Below are positions 8,086 through 18,500 of a DNA stretch of 64,000 nucleotides, in pieces. Position 1 is the first letter of the stretch. Each line of letters begins with the position of its first letter. The notes under the pieces are model-generated. The model saw only the letters and a program-made list of their open reading frames with translations, was not told where the DNA came from and did not search any database. The stretch lies in the NCBI RefSeq assembly GCF_046035435.1, contig NZ_JBFNFH010000001.1, one strand, 5' to 3'. Origin of the DNA: Helcococcus bovis (lineage in GTDB: Bacteria; Bacillota; Clostridia; Tissierellales; Peptoniphilaceae). The translations under genes were made by a program, and so were the position numbers.

Positions 8086-10107
8086 TTATTGAGCTTTTTT
8101 AGCTGATGCTGCTCTTTCTTTTTCCCATTCAGCTTTGATCTTGTAATAATCTTCAGCTTTTACAAGGTCCTTATTTAATTTTCTTAATTTATATTTTGAT
8201 CCAGAAATACCTACTAAAGCATAGTTTCCTGCATAAGGTTGTACCTTTGAGATTACTTCCCCTCTAGCTTGCATTTGTGTAGGAATAAATAATACTTTTT
8301 CAATTAATTTAGCATCTGCTTTTGCAAATTCTGCATATCTCTTATCTAAATCTTTGTATTCTTTATCTGCTTCTCTATATAATTTTTCATATTCATTAAA
8401 TCCTAATTTTTCTTTTAGATCGTTATTTAATGGATTTCCTTTTTCATCTAAGTTTCCTAAACCAACGTTAATCATGTAAGCACCTGTTGTTGGTGAATAA
8501 ATATCTACGAATGATTTTGGATCGTTATAATCTGGTGACCATCCTGTAAATGTTGAAATATCATAATCAACTGCTGATGGATCTTCATTTCTATAAACTA
8601 ATGTATGAACTTCATCTTTTGATCTTTGTACTAATTCTACAATGATTTGATTATCTGTATTTTCAGCAATACTTTGTTTTAATGAGTTTGCTTGTTTGAT
8701 TAATCTATCACTTGTTGAAATTACTAACATATCTAAGTGAACTGGGAATTTTACCCCTTCTTTCTTAGCTGCTTCGATAAATTTCATAGCATTTTCTTTT
8801 CCGTAGAATGGATCTTGTCCATCATGTAAATCAACATTTTCACCTGTTGTCTTATTGTAAACTTCGTTTACTAAATCGTGGTATGATTTACCATCTTTTG
8901 TTAATGCAGCTTCAGGGAAGTTGTTAATATTTCTCTTTACTTGAGATGCTAATTGTTTTGGAGCATCTACTTCGATGTATGATTGTCTGTCAAATGCAGC
9001 TCTAACAGCTTTTCTAAAGTTTAAGTTTTGAACTGCTGTTCTTGTATTATCTTGTGCTTCTTTTGTTGTTGCGTAGTTTGTATTGTTAAATACTTTTCTG
9101 TTAAAGTTAAATACCATACCATATACTGATGGATTTGGAGGTGTTTCTCTTACATATTCTTCATATTGTTTTCTTATTTGTGCATAATCTGGCCATGTTG
9201 GTCTCATTGACATTGATGGATATGTTCCTGATTCAAAACCTTTTTTAATTGAATATGGATCTTTACCATCATCATAAACTTCTGTAACCTTTTCTAAGTA
9301 TACATTTTTTGCATCCCAGTATTTTTGGTTCTTTACAATAACGATTTGTGACTTATCATCTAATGTTTCTAAAACATATCCACCGTTATATAAGATTGAA
9401 TCTGGTGATGTTGAACCAAATGCTGAATTCTTTGGATCTGGTTTTCCTAATTTTGCACCAGCTTTTGTTTCTAAAAATTGTCTATTAATTGGTAATAAAA
9501 TACTATATGTTGCTAAGTCACCAAAATATGGTGTTGGTGATTCTAATGTATATTCTACAGTTAATTTATCAACTGCTTTAACACCTACTTTTTCCCAAGC
9601 AGCGTCCGAGAAATCACTAGCCATGAATTCAGATAATCCTTTTACGATACCTTGTAATAATCCAGCTGTTCTAGATTTAAATTCTGCAGCGTGTCTTAAA
9701 CCTGTAACAAAGTCTTCTGCTGTAACATCAGCATATTCAACTTGTTCGTGTGTTACCCATTTTACTCCTGGTCTTAGCTTGAATGTCCAAACTGATTTAT
9801 CTTCATTTGTTTTCCATGATTCAGCTAATGCCCCTTTTAATTGTCCTAATCTATCAAATTCTAGTAAACCATCAACAAAATTTGCATTCCACTCACTATC
9901 TGATGACTTGTCTGTTACAACATAGTCCATAGAAGCTAGCGAGTTTGAGCCTGGTACTGTTAATTCTTTTACTTCTGAGCCTTCTGTTTGTTTTGTGTTA
10001 CCACTATCACCTGTCTTTGTATTATCTGATCCTTTTGTACCACATGCTACAAGGAACACCATAACCAAAGCCATAAAGAATGATAATATTCTCTTACTGT
10101 TTTTCAT
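8086..10107 (-). CDS. oppA: Oligopeptide-binding lipoprotein OppA (AmiA-like)
   Basis: Extracytoplasmic solute-binding protein (SBP family 5) that captures peptides for OppBCDF. The 673-aa precursor has a lipoprotein signal peptide with lipobox LVAC at residues 19-22, a Gly/Thr-rich linker, then the SBP_bac_5 fold (WKTNEDKSVWTFKLRPGVKW region; TGWSPDYNDPKSF near the C-terminal lobe, typical of peptide-binding members). The length resembles AmiA/AliA proteins rather than the 540-aa OppA of enterobacteria. A strong promoter lies upstream (10181-10208) and a hairpin follows the gene. Confidence 0.94.
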   Translation of the reverse strand: MKNSKRILSFFMALVMVFLVACGTKGSDNTKTGDSGNTKQTEGSEVKELTVPGSNSLASMDYVVTDKSSDSEWNANFVDGLLEFDRLGQLKGALAESWKTNEDKSVWTFKLRPGVKWVTHEQVEYADVTAEDFVTGLRHAAEFKSRTAGLLQGIVKGLSEFMASDFSDAAWEKVGVKAVDKLTVEYTLESPTPYFGDLATYSILLPINRQFLETKAGAKLGKPDPKNSAFGSTSPDSILYNGGYVLETLDDKSQIVIVKNQKYWDAKNVYLEKVTEVYDDGKDPYSIKKGFESGTYPSMSMRPTWPDYAQIRKQYEEYVRETPPNPSVYGMVFNFNRKVFNNTNYATTKEAQDNTRTAVQNLNFRKAVRAAFDRQSYIEVDAPKQLASQVKRNINNFPEAALTKDGKSYHDLVNEVYNKTTGENVDLHDGQDPFYGKENAMKFIEAAKKEGVKFPVHLDMLVISTSDRLIKQANSLKQSIAENTDNQIIVELVQRSKDEVHTLVYRNEDPSAVDYDISTFTGWSPDYNDPKSFVDIYSPTTGAYMINVGLGNLDEKGNPLNNDLKEKLGFNEYEKLYREADKEYKDLDKRYAEFAKADAKLIEKVLFIPTQMQARGEVISKVQPYAGNYALVGISGSKYKLRKLNKDLVKAEDYYKIKAEWEKERAASAKKAQ

Positions 10108-10180
10108 AATTTCCTCCCAAATATATTTATAGATATCTTTCTAGATTTTTATCCAACCCAATTTCTATATATTGTTACTT

Positions 10181-10208
10181 ATTATATCAAATCAAATACA
10201 AATGTCAA
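10181..10208 (-). promoter_or_regulatory. Consensus promoter of the opp operon
   Basis: On the minus strand, TTGACA (10208-10203) is followed by a 16-bp spacer and TATAAT (10186-10181), both perfect sigma-A hexamers. It lies about 75 bases before the oppA ATG. No operator or riboswitch fold is apparent in the leader. Confidence 0.85.
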
Positions 10209-10299
10209 GTTTTTTTGTGTTAAATATTAAAAATTTTTTATAAATTATATAGACGTATAAAAAAATGAATATTAGTTAATAATTTATCTACAAAATAAA

Positions 10300-10334
10300 A
10301 ATCCTTATATATGTAAATTACATGTATAAGGATT
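10300..10334 (-). terminator. Terminator of the prfB-tex-proS operon
   Basis: A long AT-rich stem (AATCCTTATA... / ...TATAAGGATT, about 16 bp with one small bulge) has T-rich flanks on both strands. It separates proS from the opp promoter. The rest of the 10108-10408 gap holds only that promoter and AT-rich sequence. Confidence 0.88.
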
Positions 10335-10408
10335 GTTTTTAAGTTAATCTAATCAAATTATATGATTTGTTGAATGCATAAAAATAAATTTAATGAATAA
10401 ACTAGTTT

Positions 10409-12100
10409 TTATTTTATCAATGACTCTATAACTTCTTTATAATCTTTTGAAATATTTTCTTTATCTTTTCTAGTAGAAAATTCAACAATACCATCTTTTG
10501 CATCTCTACCAACTGTTATTCTATATGGAATACCAATTAAATCTCTATCCTTAAATTTAACACCCGGTCTTTCTTTTCTATTATCTAGCATTACTTCTAA
10601 ACCATTTTCTGTTAATGTATTGTAAATTTCTTCCGCAAGTTTATCTTGTTCTTCATCCCCAACTTTTACAACAGTTATAATTACCTTGTATGGAGCTACA
10701 GATTCTGGCCAAATAATTCCATCTTCATCATAATTTTGTTCGATAATAGCTGTAACAGTTCTTGTAATTCCAATACCGTATGAACCCATAATGAAGTAAT
10801 TTTCTTTTCCATTTTCATCTAGGAATTTAGCATTCATTTCAGCAGAATACTTTGTTCCTAATTGGAAAATATTTCCCACTTCAATACCTCTAGCAAATAC
10901 TAAATCTTCACCATTTGGTCCTTTATCACCTTCTTGAACCATTAATAAATCTTCAACAACTTCTCCTTCAAAGTCTCTTCCGTAATTTACATTTTTAATG
11001 TGGTAATCTGTTTCATTTGCTCCAACAACGAAATTAGACATTTTTGCAACTCTTGAATCTACTATTATTCTTGCATCTTTTGATAATCCGATTGGCCCTG
11101 TAAATCCAGCATCTCCACCAGTTATCTTCTTGATATCTTCATCATTCATCATTTGAATTTCATTTTCCGAAACTTGTACGTATGATAAGAATTTTAACAA
11201 GTTTAATTCTCTATTACCCGGCACAAATACCATAAAATATTCTTCATCCGATTTCAAAGCTATAGCTTTTACAAATTTACTTGCATCTTCTTTTAAGAAC
11301 GATGAAAGTTCTTCGATTGTTTTCACATTAGGTGTATGAATTTTTTCTAATTCTAAAGCTTCTTCTTTTTCAAATTCAGGAAGTGTTACTATACATTTTT
11401 CATCTGTTGCAGCATAGTCACTATCATTTGAATAAACGATAATTCCTTCACCTGTTTCCGCCATAGCTATAAATTCATGAGAAACACCACTTCCCATAAG
11501 TCCACTATCACCTTGAACTACTCTATAATCCAATCCAATTTTATCAAAGATGTACTCATAAGCATCCCACATGTTTTGGTATGATTTTTCCAATCCTTCT
11601 TGGTCTTTATCAAACGAATAAGCATCTTTCATCGTAAATTCTCTAGCTCTATTAATTCCAAATCTTGGTCTTTTTTCATCTCTGTATTTTGTTTGAATTT
11701 GATATATATTTAACGGTAATTGTTTATAGGATTTTAATTCATCTCTAACTAATGTTGTAAAATATTCTTCAGCTGTTGGGCCTAAGCAGAAATCTCTATT
11801 ATTTCTGTCTTTTAATCTAAACATTTCTTCCCCAAATTTTTTCCATCTACCTGATTCTTCCCAAATTTCTTGAGGTTGTAATGCAGACATCAAAACTTCT
11901 TGACCCCCGAATTTATCCATTCCTTCTCTAACAATTTCTTCAATCTTTCTTATAACTCTATAACCTAATGGTAAGTATGAATAAATACCTGATGCTGATT
12001 TTCTAATCATACCTGCTCTTAAAAGAAGTTTATGACTTGCAATTTCTGCGTCTTGTGGATCTTCTTTTAATGTTGGCATGTAATATTTGTCCATTTTCAT
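10409..12100 (-). CDS. proS: Prolyl-tRNA synthetase
   Basis: Class II aminoacyl-tRNA synthetase that charges tRNA-Pro, bacterial type (563 aa, normal length). The N-terminal half contains class II motifs (motif 2 region TKYRDEKRPRFGINRAREF and FTMKDAYSFD). A central insertion carries the cis-editing domain (about residues 230-390, ending VGANETDYHIKNVNYG). GSYGIGITRT is motif 3, followed by the HGTP anticodon-binding domain. The ATG overlaps the tex stop codon by one base (TAATG) with an AAAGGAT ribosome site inside tex, so translation is probably coupled. An alternative ATG two codons later is possible. Confidence 0.97.
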   Translation of the reverse strand: MKMDKYYMPTLKEDPQDAEIASHKLLLRAGMIRKSASGIYSYLPLGYRVIRKIEEIVREGMDKFGGQEVLMSALQPQEIWEESGRWKKFGEEMFRLKDRNNRDFCLGPTAEEYFTTLVRDELKSYKQLPLNIYQIQTKYRDEKRPRFGINRAREFTMKDAYSFDKDQEGLEKSYQNMWDAYEYIFDKIGLDYRVVQGDSGLMGSGVSHEFIAMAETGEGIIVYSNDSDYAATDEKCIVTLPEFEKEEALELEKIHTPNVKTIEELSSFLKEDASKFVKAIALKSDEEYFMVFVPGNRELNLLKFLSYVQVSENEIQMMNDEDIKKITGGDAGFTGPIGLSKDARIIVDSRVAKMSNFVVGANETDYHIKNVNYGRDFEGEVVEDLLMVQEGDKGPNGEDLVFARGIEVGNIFQLGTKYSAEMNAKFLDENGKENYFIMGSYGIGITRTVTAIIEQNYDEDGIIWPESVAPYKVIITVVKVGDEEQDKLAEEIYNTLTENGLEVMLDNRKERPGVKFKDRDLIGIPYRITVGRDAKDGIVEFSTRKDKENISKDYKEVIESLIK

Positions 12101-14217
12101 TATTTTAATCCTTTCATGCTTAGACCTACTTTATGTCTAGCTTTATCAATATTTATTATTTTAACTTTTACTATATCTGAAACTTTTAGTACTTCACTTG
12201 GATGCTTGATGAATTTATCACATATTTCTGATATATGAACAAGTCCATCATTTTTAACTCCAATATCTACAAAAGCACCGAAATCTACTACATTTCTTAC
12301 AGTTCCTTTTAGTTCCATTCCTACTTCTAAATCATCGATACTTAAAACATCAGCTCTTAAAATAGGTTTCGGCATATCTTCTCTTGGGTCACGACCTGGC
12401 TTTTTCAATTCTTCAATAATATCCTTCAATGTCAATTCACCTACATTCAATTCTTCTGATACTTCTTTAATATTTATATTATCTAAATCTCTGTCCATAA
12501 TTTGTTTTGCAATCTTATATGATTCTGGGTGAACCGCTGTATTATCTAAAGGATTTTCACTTTCAGGGATTCTCAAGAATCCAGCTGCTTGGACGAATGT
12601 TTTAGGTCCTAGTCCTTTAACTTTTTTCAATTGATCTCTTGAAGTAAATTTACCATTTTCTAACTTGTAATCAATAATATTTTGAGAAACTTTAGCATTT
12701 ATACCTGAAACATATAATAGTAAAGAAGGTGAAGCTGTATTTAAGTTTACACCCACTGTATTTACACAATCTTCAACTACATTTCCTAGAGTTTCTGATA
12801 ATTTTCCTTGATTTACATCGTGTTGATATTGACCAACACCAATGTGTTTAGGTTCAATTTTAACAAGTTCTGCAAGTGGATCTTGTATACGTCTTGCGAT
12901 TGAAACCGCTCCTCTTACAGTAACGTCTTTATCAGGAAATTCTGCAATACCAACTTTGGAAGCTGAATAGATTGATGCTCCCGACTCATTTACTATTGTA
13001 TAAAATACCTTTTTAGAAAATTCATTTTCATTAATCATTTTTGAAACAACTGCTTCTGTTTCCCTTGAAGCCGTACCATTACCAATTGTTATAAGACCAA
13101 CACCAAATTTTTCAATCAATGTCTTCATAACTTTTATAGATCCATCAATATCTTCTTTAGGTTTAGCAGGATAAATAACTGTATCATGTAATAATTCTCC
13201 AGTTTCAGAAACAACTACTAATTTACATCCCGTTCTATATCCCGGATCTAGCCCCATTACAACTGTTCCTTTTATCGGAGCTTGCATTAAGTACGGTTTT
13301 AAGTTTTCAGCAAAAACATTAATAGCTTGAGATTCTGCTTTTTCTGTTAATTCAGATCTTATTTCATTTTCAATAGATGGGAATAACAATCTCTTGTATC
13401 CATCTTCTGCTGCTTCAAAAATATACTTGTATGAATCGTAGAATTTGTGTTTTTGAATACTTATCGCTATTTGGAAAATATTATCTTCATCTAAAAGTTT
13501 TATTCCTACTTTTAAGAATCCTAATTTTTCGCCTCTATTTATAGCCAAAATTCTATGTGAAGGAAGTTTTGTAATCTTTTCTTCAAACTCAAAATAATTT
13601 TCAAAAACTTTTGCTTCTTCTTCCTGGGATTCGTCAATTTTAGCTTTTTCAGAAACTAAAACTCCAGCTCTTTCCGCATCTCTTCTCAAAATGTTTCTAA
13701 ATACAGTTGTATCTGAAATCAATTCAGCAATGATGTCTTTAGCTCCATTTATAGCATCTTCAATAGTTTCAACTTCTTCAGTTAAAAATTCTTTAGCTTT
13801 TTCTTCGATTAATTCATTACCATCTTTCCAAGTAAGAATGAAGTTTGATAATGGTTCTAATCCTTTTTCTTTAGCTTTTGTAGCTCTAGTTTGTTTCTTT
13901 TGCTTATATGGTCTATAGATATCTTCAACTTCTTTTAGTGTTTCTGCCGCTTGAATTTGACTCATCAATTCATCAGTCATTTTTTCTTGTTTTTCAATAG
14001 ATGAAATTACTTCTTCTTTTCTAGTTTCTAAATTTCTCAAATAATTAAGATTTGTTTCTAGTTCTCTTAACACTTCATCAGTTAAATTTCCGGTAACTTC
14101 TTTTCTATATCTAGCAATAAATGGAATTGTATTTCCTTCATCCATTAACGCAATAGTTTTTTCAATTTGACTTTCTTTAATATTTAATATTTCTGATAGT
14201 TTCTTATTTATATTCAT
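12100..14217 (-). CDS. tex: Transcription accessory protein Tex (S1 RNA-binding)
   Basis: Cytosolic Tex/YhgF family RNA-binding protein, 705 aa. The Tex N-terminal helical domain (NTIPFIARYRKEVTGNL) is followed by a YqgF/RNase-H-like domain near residues 320-450 (GLDPGYRTGCKLVVVSETG, GNGTASRETE). Two helix-hairpin-helix segments come next (VGVNLNTASPSLLLYVSGI, KVKGLGPKTFVQAAGFLRI), then a C-terminal S1 domain (about 627-700, VDFGAFVDIGVKNDGLVHIS). The family affects transcription and RNA metabolism; its exact role is unsettled. The ATG overlaps the prfB stop by four bases (ATGA). Confidence 0.96.
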   Translation of the reverse strand: MNINKKLSEILNIKESQIEKTIALMDEGNTIPFIARYRKEVTGNLTDEVLRELETNLNYLRNLETRKEEVISSIEKQEKMTDELMSQIQAAETLKEVEDIYRPYKQKKQTRATKAKEKGLEPLSNFILTWKDGNELIEEKAKEFLTEEVETIEDAINGAKDIIAELISDTTVFRNILRRDAERAGVLVSEKAKIDESQEEEAKVFENYFEFEEKITKLPSHRILAINRGEKLGFLKVGIKLLDEDNIFQIAISIQKHKFYDSYKYIFEAAEDGYKRLLFPSIENEIRSELTEKAESQAINVFAENLKPYLMQAPIKGTVVMGLDPGYRTGCKLVVVSETGELLHDTVIYPAKPKEDIDGSIKVMKTLIEKFGVGLITIGNGTASRETEAVVSKMINENEFSKKVFYTIVNESGASIYSASKVGIAEFPDKDVTVRGAVSIARRIQDPLAELVKIEPKHIGVGQYQHDVNQGKLSETLGNVVEDCVNTVGVNLNTASPSLLLYVSGINAKVSQNIIDYKLENGKFTSRDQLKKVKGLGPKTFVQAAGFLRIPESENPLDNTAVHPESYKIAKQIMDRDLDNINIKEVSEELNVGELTLKDIIEELKKPGRDPREDMPKPILRADVLSIDDLEVGMELKGTVRNVVDFGAFVDIGVKNDGLVHISEICDKFIKHPSEVLKVSDIVKVKIINIDKARHKVGLSMKGLK

Positions 14218-15332
14218 CTTTTATCTACTTCTTTCATGTTAAGATATGAATTTATGAAATCATCTAAATCACCATTCATAACTTTTTCAATATTACCAAC
14301 TTCATAATTTGTTCTGTGATCTTTAACCATTGTGTATGGTTGAAATACATATGATCTTATCTGTGATCCCCACGATATTTGTGAATATTTTCCTTGAATA
14401 TCTTCAATTTTTTCCTTATGCTCTTCTTCTTTTATTTGAATCAACTTCGCCATCAACATTTTCATAGCAGTTGCCCTATTTTGAATTTGAGATCTTTCAT
14501 TTTGTGAACTCACTGTAACCCCAGTAGGAATGTGAGTTATCCTAACAGCCGAGTCAGTTGTATTAACGTGTTGTCCACCTGCTCCACTTGCTCTATACGT
14601 ATCAATTCTCAAATCTTTTTCTTCAATTTCAATATTCATTTCATCATCTAATTCGGGATAAACATCTAAACTCGCAAATGATGTATGTCTTCTCGCATTT
14701 GAGTCAAAAGGAGATATTCTTACTAATCTGTGAACTCCTTTTTCAGCCTTTAAATATCCATAAGCATTCTTACCTTTAACAATTAAAGTAACAGACTTAA
14801 TACCGCCACCTTCCTCATTATTGTATTCAACAACTTCATATTTATATCCTTTAGAATCAATCCATCGTGTATACATTCTATATAACATTTCTGCCCAATC
14901 AGTAGCCTCAAGCCCACCAGATCCAGCATGTATAGAAATTATAGCATTATTAGCATCATATTCTCCAGATAAAAGTGTTTCGATTTTTAATTTAGATACA
15001 TTTTTTCTAACTTCCACTAAATCAGAAGTTAAATCTTCCTGCATTTCAATAAATTCCTCAACAGTCATCATTCCTAATAATTCTTTTATAGAATTTAGAC
15101 TATCATTGATATTAGTATAGTTTTCAACTATATCTTTAATAGAATTAAGTTCAATCATTATTTTTTGAGCTTTTTCAGAATCATCCCAAAAATCTGCTTC
15201 AAATGACTTATCTTGCAATTCTTTTAATTCAATTTTCTTTTTTTCAATATGTAGCGATTCACCCAAACCATTCATCGTTTTTAATAAATCATCTAACTCA
15301 TTGTTCATTTCAAATTGTTCTATAACTATCAC
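14214..15332 (-). CDS. prfB: Peptide chain release factor 2
   Basis: Class I release factor that reads UAA and UGA. The 372-aa protein shows the stop-codon recognition SPF motif (RISPFDSNARRH) and the catalytic GGQ loop (RASGAGGQHVNTTDSAVR). The start is a GTG at 15332. Its ribosome site is poor (AGAGG sits almost on the start), so the exact start is uncertain. Unlike many prfB genes, the whole N-terminal region that aligns with the frameshift-encoded part of other RF2 proteins is in one frame, with no in-frame TGA near codon 25. First gene of prfB-tex-proS. Confidence 0.95.
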   Translation of the reverse strand: MIVIEQFEMNNELDDLLKTMNGLGESLHIEKKKIELKELQDKSFEADFWDDSEKAQKIMIELNSIKDIVENYTNINDSLNSIKELLGMMTVEEFIEMQEDLTSDLVEVRKNVSKLKIETLLSGEYDANNAIISIHAGSGGLEATDWAEMLYRMYTRWIDSKGYKYEVVEYNNEEGGGIKSVTLIVKGKNAYGYLKAEKGVHRLVRISPFDSNARRHTSFASLDVYPELDDEMNIEIEEKDLRIDTYRASGAGGQHVNTTDSAVRITHIPTGVTVSSQNERSQIQNRATAMKMLMAKLIQIKEEEHKEKIEDIQGKYSQISWGSQIRSYVFQPYTMVKDHRTNYEVGNIEKVMNGDLDDFINSYLNMKEVDKR

Positions 15333-15440
15333 CTCTCAATTTTTTCACCAGTATATTATACCATAAAATTAGCTATATTTTTAGAGTTAATTCTCATATT
15401 TTATTAATTTATCCTAATGATAGTTCAAAAAAATTTCAAA

Positions 15441-15476
15441 AAAAAGATTCGGAAAGTTAAGCTCTCCAAATCTTTT
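15441..15476 (-). terminator. Terminator of the subtilase gene
   Basis: Arms AAAAAGATT (15441-15449) and AATCTTTTT (15468-15476), with inner GGA/TCC pairs, are followed on the minus strand by a long T-tract. It lies 29 bases past the protease stop codon. Confidence 0.85.
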
Positions 15477-15505
15477 TACCAAATTTATAAGTAATATTTA
15501 TTTTA

Positions 15506-18500
15506 TTATTTTTTTAATCTACTTATTAAAAAGAATACAATTCCTCCTAATACCACCAAGGACACTACCGGAACAAGAATATTCATTATAGATTTATTTG
15601 TATTTTCCTCTGTTTTATCTTTGCTTTGATTTTCACCTAAGACATTTTTGTGTTCTTTATCATCTCTTGAGTTAGAACTAGATTTATCAAGTTTTTCATC
15701 CGTCTTATTGCTTTGTACCTCAATCCTTTTTTCCTTCTTATCTTCCTCTCTATTCGAAGATGTTCCCTTGTTGCTTAAAGGTGTTTCGGAATTACTTGAA
15801 GATTGACTATATCCTCTCGAATTATTTTCATTATTATCGCTTGATAAATAATCATCTGAAATATCCCTAGCATTCTCCCTTGATTCTGAAGGTGATTCAT
15901 ATACACCATCAACAGTAGACCCTGTATTTATATTTGTTTCATCTTCATTTTGGGAATTTAAATTAGAGTCATTCTCCGAAATATTATTTGAAATATCATT
16001 AGAAACAATATTTATTTCAAATGTTTTTTCAATAACTAAATCTCCCTTAGTAATTTCTACAACAATCAATTTTTTACCTGGACTTGAAGAATCAAAATGA
16101 TTTTTAAGCTTCAATTTAACACCATCTGGATGTTCCAATTCATCTGCTATACCTTTGAATTCTGTAGGTTTGTATTCAGTTTTCTTTAATTTTACTTGTT
16201 GTAAAAGTTTTTCTTTATTAATTTTTTCCCCTTCATCTAACTGTGCTAAATCTTCATTTGGTTCTTCCTGAGGCTTTGGTTCTTCTTGCAATTCCTCTTC
16301 TATTTCTTCACCTATATTTATGATATAAGTATGAACTTGCTTTCTACCAAACACATCTTCCAGAACAATATTTACACTATTTTCGCCTTCTTCTCTTAAA
16401 ACTATTTTATCTAATTTTCTATATGGATTTAAAGTATCCTTATCATACCATTCATCATCAAGTTTTGCAGATTCATATCTGTCAGCATATTCAATATAAC
16501 TAGCCTTTATTCCTTCTGGAATATCAAATACATTTTCTATATTTTGAGCAGCTTTTGCTGTAAGTTTATCTTTTAATAATTTAAGACTTGGAAGATCTTC
16601 ATCAATATTTATGGCTTTTGTAATTTCAGTCTTATTGCCTGCTAAATCTTTTGCGTAAGAATATACGAAGTATTTACCTTCTTGTCCTTCAATTTCATAA
16701 TTTCTTAAAGGTCCACCAGTATATTCTTTACCATTTACACTTGTCTTGTATTCCCACAAGTTTTCATCTCTAGCTTCTACCTTAAGCTCTGAATCGCCAT
16801 TTAAATTATCAATATCATCAATATTCAAAACAGGTTTAATTGAATCTATTGCAGTTTCAAATTCATACCTTTCTTTTGAGCCAAACTTATCTTCAACAAC
16901 AAGTTTTATAATTTGTCCATTTTCAGATCTTCCTTCATGTCTAAATCTTCTTTCTTGATTTCTTTCTCCAAATAGTATCCAAGATTCTACTTGTACATCA
17001 TCCACTTTGAAATAAACGTCATTAGCATCATCGTAGATTTTGCCTTCTAAAACATAATCTTCACTTGGAAAATAAATTTTTGGAATTGATCCATCATTTT
17101 TTAATTCAGGCATTTTTACATTAAACAATTCAAGACCTGGACCAGTTGAGTCAATATGGAATGTATAACCTCTATTTGTAAGTACATTTCCATCCGCATC
17201 TACAACTTTTAAATTAACAGAATTGAATCCATTGTAAAGCACTGCAGCTAGTGATACAGTTTCTTCTTCTTTGAATGTATACTCTTTAGGATATTGTGTT
17301 AGATTTGGTTCTACCAATGCTTCATATCCCTTAAGCACAGGATTATATGATGTTACTTTCATAACATCCCCTGGCATACCATGATAAGTTATCTTAACTC
17401 TGTATGGTTCTTCTTCAATATTATTTAAATTACCTGGTATAACATTGTCATTTCTACTGATAGAATCTGGTGAGTATGCAATCCATGCAGCAGAACTACC
17501 TGGATATATAACTTCTCTTCCTCCATCAAAACTAGCATGAGAGGATACTTGAGATTTTACCACTTGGCTATGGTTTTCATCTGCGTTTTCCGTATCTTCA
17601 TTATATCCTTGACCTCCTAACTGTACTCTTTTTATAGCTTGATTGCCAGCTTCATCTTTAGCGAAGATAAATAGTACATAATAATCATTCTTTGATAATG
17701 TTACTTTGAAGGTGCCATCTTCATTCAACTGAATAGAATTTCTATCATAATTTCTTTGTCTAATTCTTGGAATATTATTATATCCAACCCTTATATTCTT
17801 ACTTAAAGAAATATCATCAATAATCTTTCCTTCTACTAGAGCCTTGTTATTATCTAGATTAGTTACTTTAATATCTTTTATTTCAGGTCTTGTAGAATCT
17901 CTAAATATTTGAATTATTTCAGTAGATACAACTCTACCATTCTTTTTAAATTCAATTTCTAGATTATTTTTAGCTTCTAAATTGATAAGTTTAATTTCAA
18001 AACTGCCATCTTCAATTTCAACATCAATTGGTTTACCATTTAACTTGGCATTTACAGAATCTATATATTCCTTATCAAATTTACCTCTTAATACATTTTC
18101 ATCCCTTTTAACACCATCAAGATTTTCATATGATACTATTTGATTTCCTTTACTTAGATCCTTTGACAATCTAATATTATTACCACCAAAGTCTCTAGCT
18201 TCTACAACTAAAGTATTATTTGTTGATGGTTTTAACTCAACATTCTCAACAATAAATGTCTTATAATCATCTCCTTGTCTTTTTACATCTAAACTCTTAC
18301 CATCTAAACTCGCTCCTAAAAATATGATTCCAAAATTATCTTTAACTTTTATTGTCAAAGTTTTATTTTTTCTGTCATATTTAATAGATTCATCTGTAAA
18401 TTCAGGAGGTGTCCTATCAATCTTAATAGGCAAGTAATCTACTTGATACTCGTGTTTATCAGTAGATCTAAACTCTAGTTTGAAATAATATTGCCCATCA

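Noticed and set aside
10108..10408. A T-box or other riboswitch upstream of oppA or after proS
   Set aside because: No T-box core or known riboswitch consensus is visible; only a consensus promoter and a simple terminator hairpin.
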